Assembly (NCBI RefSeq): GCF_037038585.1
Contig: NC_092526.1
Coordinates: 41,365,501-41,429,500 of the forward strand
Length of the DNA: 64,000 bases
DNA from: Patagioenas fasciata
Lineage: Eukaryota > Chordata > Aves > Columbiformes > Columbidae
Direction: 5' to 3'
The translations under genes were made by a program, and so were the position numbers. The notes under the pieces were generated by a model that ran no database searches, was not told where the DNA came from, and was given only the letters and a program-made list of their open reading frames with translations. Each line of letters begins with the position of its first letter. Positions within the stretch are counted from its first letter, which is position 1. Shown piece after piece: positions 60,201 to 64,000 of this stretch.

Positions 60201-63200
60201 AACTCCTGGTCTGTTGTCAGCTCCTGGGTCCCTTTCCCGAACGCCTGTTTCCCTTGGGGCACCCCTGGATCCCTCCCGACATCCTGGTTCTTTTGGGGCA
60301 CTCCTGGGTCCCTCCTGAACTCCTGGGTCACTTAGGTCACCCCTGGGTCTATCGCCACCTCCTAGGTCTCCCCCCAAGCTCCGCGGTCCCTCGGGGCAAT
60401 CTTGGGTCCATCCAAGAGTACTGGGTATCATGGGGCACTCCTGGGTCCCTCCCAATTTCATGACTCCATCCCGAACTCCTGGGACCCTACCAGAAATCAT
60501 GGATCTTTTGGGTAATCCTGGGTCCGTCCTGAACTCCTGGGTCCCTTGGGGTACTCCTGGGTCCATCCCTGAACTCCTGGGTCCCTTGGAGCATTACTGG
60601 GTCCCTTGGGGCACTCCTGGATACTTCCCAAGCTCCTGGGTCCCTTGGGGAACTCCTGGGTCCCTCCTAGAACTCCTGGGTCCCTTGGGGCACTACTGGG
60701 TCCCTCCCTAACTCGTGGGTCCCTCCCCGAATTCCTGGGTCCCTCCCTAACTCCCGGGTCTCCCTCAAACTCGTGAGTCCCGTGCGGCACTCGTGGGTCC
60801 GCCCCGAACTCCTGGGTCCCTTAGGTCACTCTTGGGTCCCTTGGGTCACTCCTGGGTTCCTCCCAGAGTACTCACTACCTTGGGGCACTCCTGGGTCCCT
60901 CACAAATCTCGGGATCCCTTGGGGCACTTCTGGGTCCTTCCCAGAGTCCTGTTTTTTTGGGGGAATTCCTGAGTCCCTCCTAAATTCCTGAGTCCCTTCT
61001 GAACTCCTGGGTACCTGGGGGCACTCCTGGGTCCCTCCCGATCTCCTGGGTCCCTCCCTGAACTCCTGTCTCTCTCTCAAACTCTTGGGGCCCTTCGGGT
61101 ACTCCTGGGTTGGTCCCAAACTCCTGGGTCCCACCGGAAGTCCTGGGTCCCTTGGAAATCTCTTGGGTTATCCCCCGAACTCCTGGGTCCCTTTCCCAAA
61201 CTCCTGTGTTTCTTTGGGGTACGTCTGGGTCCCTCCCGAAGTCCTGGTTCTCTTGGGGCACTCCTGGGTCCCTCCCGAACTCCTGGGTCCCTTGGGACAC
61301 TCCTGGGTCCCTCTTGAACTCCTGCACCCCTTGGGTCACTCCTGGGTCTATCCCCATCTCCTAGGTCCCCCCACAAACTCTGAGGTCCCTTGGGGCACTC
61401 GTGGGTCCACCCAAGAGTACTGGGTACCGTGGGGCACTCCTGGGTCCCTCCCAATTTCATGGCTCCATCCCGAACTCCTGGGACCCTACAGATATCATGG
61501 GTCCTTTGGGTAATCCTGGGTCGGTCCTGAACTCCTGGGTCCCTTGGGGTATTCTTGGATCCCTCCCCGAACTCCTGGGTCCTTTGGGGCATTCCTGGGT
61601 CCCTCCCAAACTCCTGGGTCCTTCCGCGAACTCCTGGGTCCCTTGGAGCCCTCTGGGTCCCTCCCCAACTCCTGGGTCCCTCCCCAAACTCCTGGGTCCC
61701 TTGGGTCACTTCTGGGTCTATCCCCATCTCCTAGGTCCCTTGGTGCACTCCTGGTTCCCTCCCAAACCCCTGGGTTCCTTGGGGGACTCCAGGATCCCTC
61801 CCAAAAACCTGGGTACCTGGGGACACTCCTGGGTCTCTCCCAAATTCATGGCTCCATCCGGAGCTCCTGGGACCCTACCAGAGCTCATAGGTCCTTGGGG
61901 TACTCCTGAGTCTTTTCTGAACTGCTGGGTCCCTTGGAGCATTCCTGGGTCCATCCCCGAACTCCTGGGACCCTCCCTGAACTCCTGGGTCCCTTGGAGC
62001 ATTCCTGGGCCCATCCCCGAACTCCTGGGTCCCTTAAGGAACTCCTGGGTTCGTTTGTCCTCAACTCCTGGGTCCCTTTCCCGAACTCCTGGGTCCCTTG
62101 AGGCATTCCTGGGTCCTTCACAGAGTCCTGGTCTTTTCGGACACTCCTGGGTCCATCCAGAACTCGTGAGTCTCTTGGGGAATTCCTGGTTCCCTCCCAA
62201 ACTCCTGGGTACCTGGGAGCACTGTTTGTCCGTCCTGAACTTCAGGATCTCTTGGGGCACTCCTGGGTCCCTCCCGAACTCCTGGCTCCCTCCAAAACTC
62301 CAGGATCTGTCCCGAACTGTTGGGTCCGTCTTGAACTCTTGGGTGCCGCTTGAACTCCTGTGTCCCTTGGGGAACTCCGAGATCCATCTCGTACTTCTGG
62401 ATACCTCCCAAGCTCCTGGGTCCCTTGGGACACTCCTGGGTCCCTCCCGAACTCCCTGGTCCCTTGGGGCACTCCTGGGTCCCTCCCTAAATCCTGGGTC
62501 CCTCCCCGAATTCCTGGGTCCCCTGGGGCACTCCTGGGTCCCTCCCTAACTCCTGGGGCTACTGGGGCACTCCTGGGTCCCTCCTGCATTCCTGGGTCTC
62601 CCTGAAACTCGTGGGTCCCGTGCGGCACTCGTGGGTCCCCCCCAAACTCCTTGGTCCCTTAGGTCACTCTTGGGTCCCTTGGGTCACTCCTGGGTTCCTC
62701 CCAGAGTACTCGCTACCGTGAGACACTCCTGGGTCCCTCACAAATCTCTGGGTCCCTTGGGGCACTCCTGAGTCCTTTCCAGAGTCCTGGTTCCCTTGGG
62801 GAATTTCTGGGTCCCTCTGAAATTCCTGGGTCCCTCCTGAACTCCTGGGTACCTGGGGGCACTCCTGGGTCCCTCCCGATCTCCTGGGTCTCTCCCTGAA
62901 CTCCTGGCTCTCTCTAAAATTCCTGAGCCCCTTCGGGTACACCTGAGTCCGTCCCACACTCCTGGGTCCTCCCAGAACTCTTGGGTCCCTTGGAGCATTA
63001 CTGGGTCCCTTTCCCGAAATCCTGGGTCCCTTGGACCATTCCTGGGTCCCTCACAGAGTCCTGGTCCTTTGGGGCACTCCTGGGTCCATCCAGAACTCCT
63101 GGGTCTCTTGGGGCACTCCTGGTTCCCTCCTGAACACCTGGGTACTTGGGGCCACTCTTTGTCCGTCCCAGACTCCAGGGTCCCTTGGGGCACTCTTGGG

Positions 63201-64000
63201 TCCCTCCAAGAGTACTGGATACCGTGAGGCACTCCTGGGTCCCTCCCAATTTCATGGCTCCATCCCGAACTCCTGGGACCCTACCAGAGCTCATGGGTCC
63301 TTGGGGTGCTCCTGGGTCCTTCCTCAACTCCTGGGTCCCTCTCTGAACTTTTAGGTCCGTCCCAAGCTCCTGAGTCCCTTGGGGTACTCCTGGGTCCCTC
63401 CCTGAACTCCTGGGTCCCTTAAGGCACTCCTGGGTTCGTTCATACTGAACTTAGGGTCCCTCCCGAACTCCTGGGTCCCTTGAGGCATTCCTGGGTCCCT
63501 CACAGATTCCTGGTCCTTTGGGGCACTCCTGGGTCCATCCAGAACTCCTGAGTCTCTTGGGGAACTCCTGGTTCCCTCCTGAACTCCTGGGTACCTTGGG
63601 ACACTGTTTGTTCATCCCGAACTCCAGGGTCCCATGGGGCACTCATGGCTCCCTTCCGATCTCCAGGGTCCCTTGGGGCACTCCTGGTGCCTCCCGAACT
63701 CCTGGTTTCCTTGGGGCACTCTCGGGTCCATCACATCTCCTAGCTCCCCCCCCAAACTCTGGGTCCCTTGGGACACTCCTGGTTCCCTCCCCAACTCCTG
63801 GGTCCCTTGGGGGACTCTTCGGTACCTCTTAAATTCCTGGGTCCCTCCCGAACTCCTGGGTACCTTTGGTCACTTCTGGGTCTATCCTCATCTCCTAGGT
63901 CCCTTGGTGCACTCCTGGTTCCCTCTCAAACCCCTGGGTTCCTTGGGGGACTCCCGGATCCCTCCCGAACACCTGGGTACCTGGGGACACTCCTGGGTCC
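57235..64000. repeat. Large satellite array, right part (about 6.8 kb, continues past the window)
   Basis: Same 19/20-bp alternating units, all in the CTCCTGGGTCC orientation. Anchor phrases of the higher-order block lie at about 58,757, 59,927, 60,450, 61,450 and 63,246; spacing varies from about 0.5 to 1.8 kb. No gene is seen within it. Confidence 0.95.

Noticed and set aside
44636..64000. Satellite as a CRISPR-like array
   Set aside because: Units are contiguous variants without unique spacers, and the window is vertebrate.

Overview
The window looks like a piece of a GC-rich avian microchromosome. The support is: many CR1 retroposon copies with the bird-type 3' end, bird-type ERVL LTRs and pol fragments, an alpharetrovirus-like provirus with a tRNA-Trp primer site, an olfactory receptor of the bird-expanded OR14 group, a MROH (maestro HEAT-like) locus, and very dense minisatellites. 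No prokaryotic features, tRNA or rRNA genes were seen. The species cannot be fixed by eye.

Layout. 1-3.5 kb: decayed endogenous retrovirus on the minus strand, with most of its reverse transcriptase missing. 3.5-8.5 kb: repeat-derived sequence, then a chain of minisatellites (20-bp GTGCAAGG units; GGGGACA-rich; GGGGTGCTG-rich). 8,576-12,851 (+): a complete nine-exon CYP2-family cytochrome P450, closest by recall to CYP2G/CYP2A. All exon lengths, splice sites, phases and catalytic motifs are intact; it is the only apparently functional protein gene here. Its introns hold tandem copies of its own exon edges. 12.9-14.8 kb: more minisatellites and an AT-rich island. 14.8-24 kb: CR1 elements, CCAAT-box-rich duplicated blocks, and an ERVL pol remnant split by a 2.15-kb insertion. 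24.9-31.6 kb (+): MROH-like pseudogene, exon by exon recognisable but with several stops and frameshifts. 31.6-35.5 kb: LTR and CR1 remnants. 35.5-36.4 kb (-): OR14-like receptor pseudogene with one frameshift. 36.4-44.4 kb: CR1 pieces, a clean solo LTR with a 5-bp target duplication, and a pair of 286-bp direct repeats.

44.6 kb to the window end: a >15-kb satellite of alternating 19- and 20-bp units (about 39 bp per dimer) with a recurring higher-order block. One 1.9-kb segment lies in the opposite orientation. At 52,980-57,234 the satellite is interrupted by a young, internally deleted provirus (LTR - gag - RNase H/integrase - LTR, minus strand) lacking protease, most of reverse transcriptase and env. 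The LTRs differ at about six of 328 positions by hand count.

The strongest unusual signals are the exon-edge tandem duplications inside the P450 gene (including two 51-nt in-frame potential cassette exons), the large satellite with its inversion and higher-order structure, and the gag-to-RNase H deletion provirus within it.
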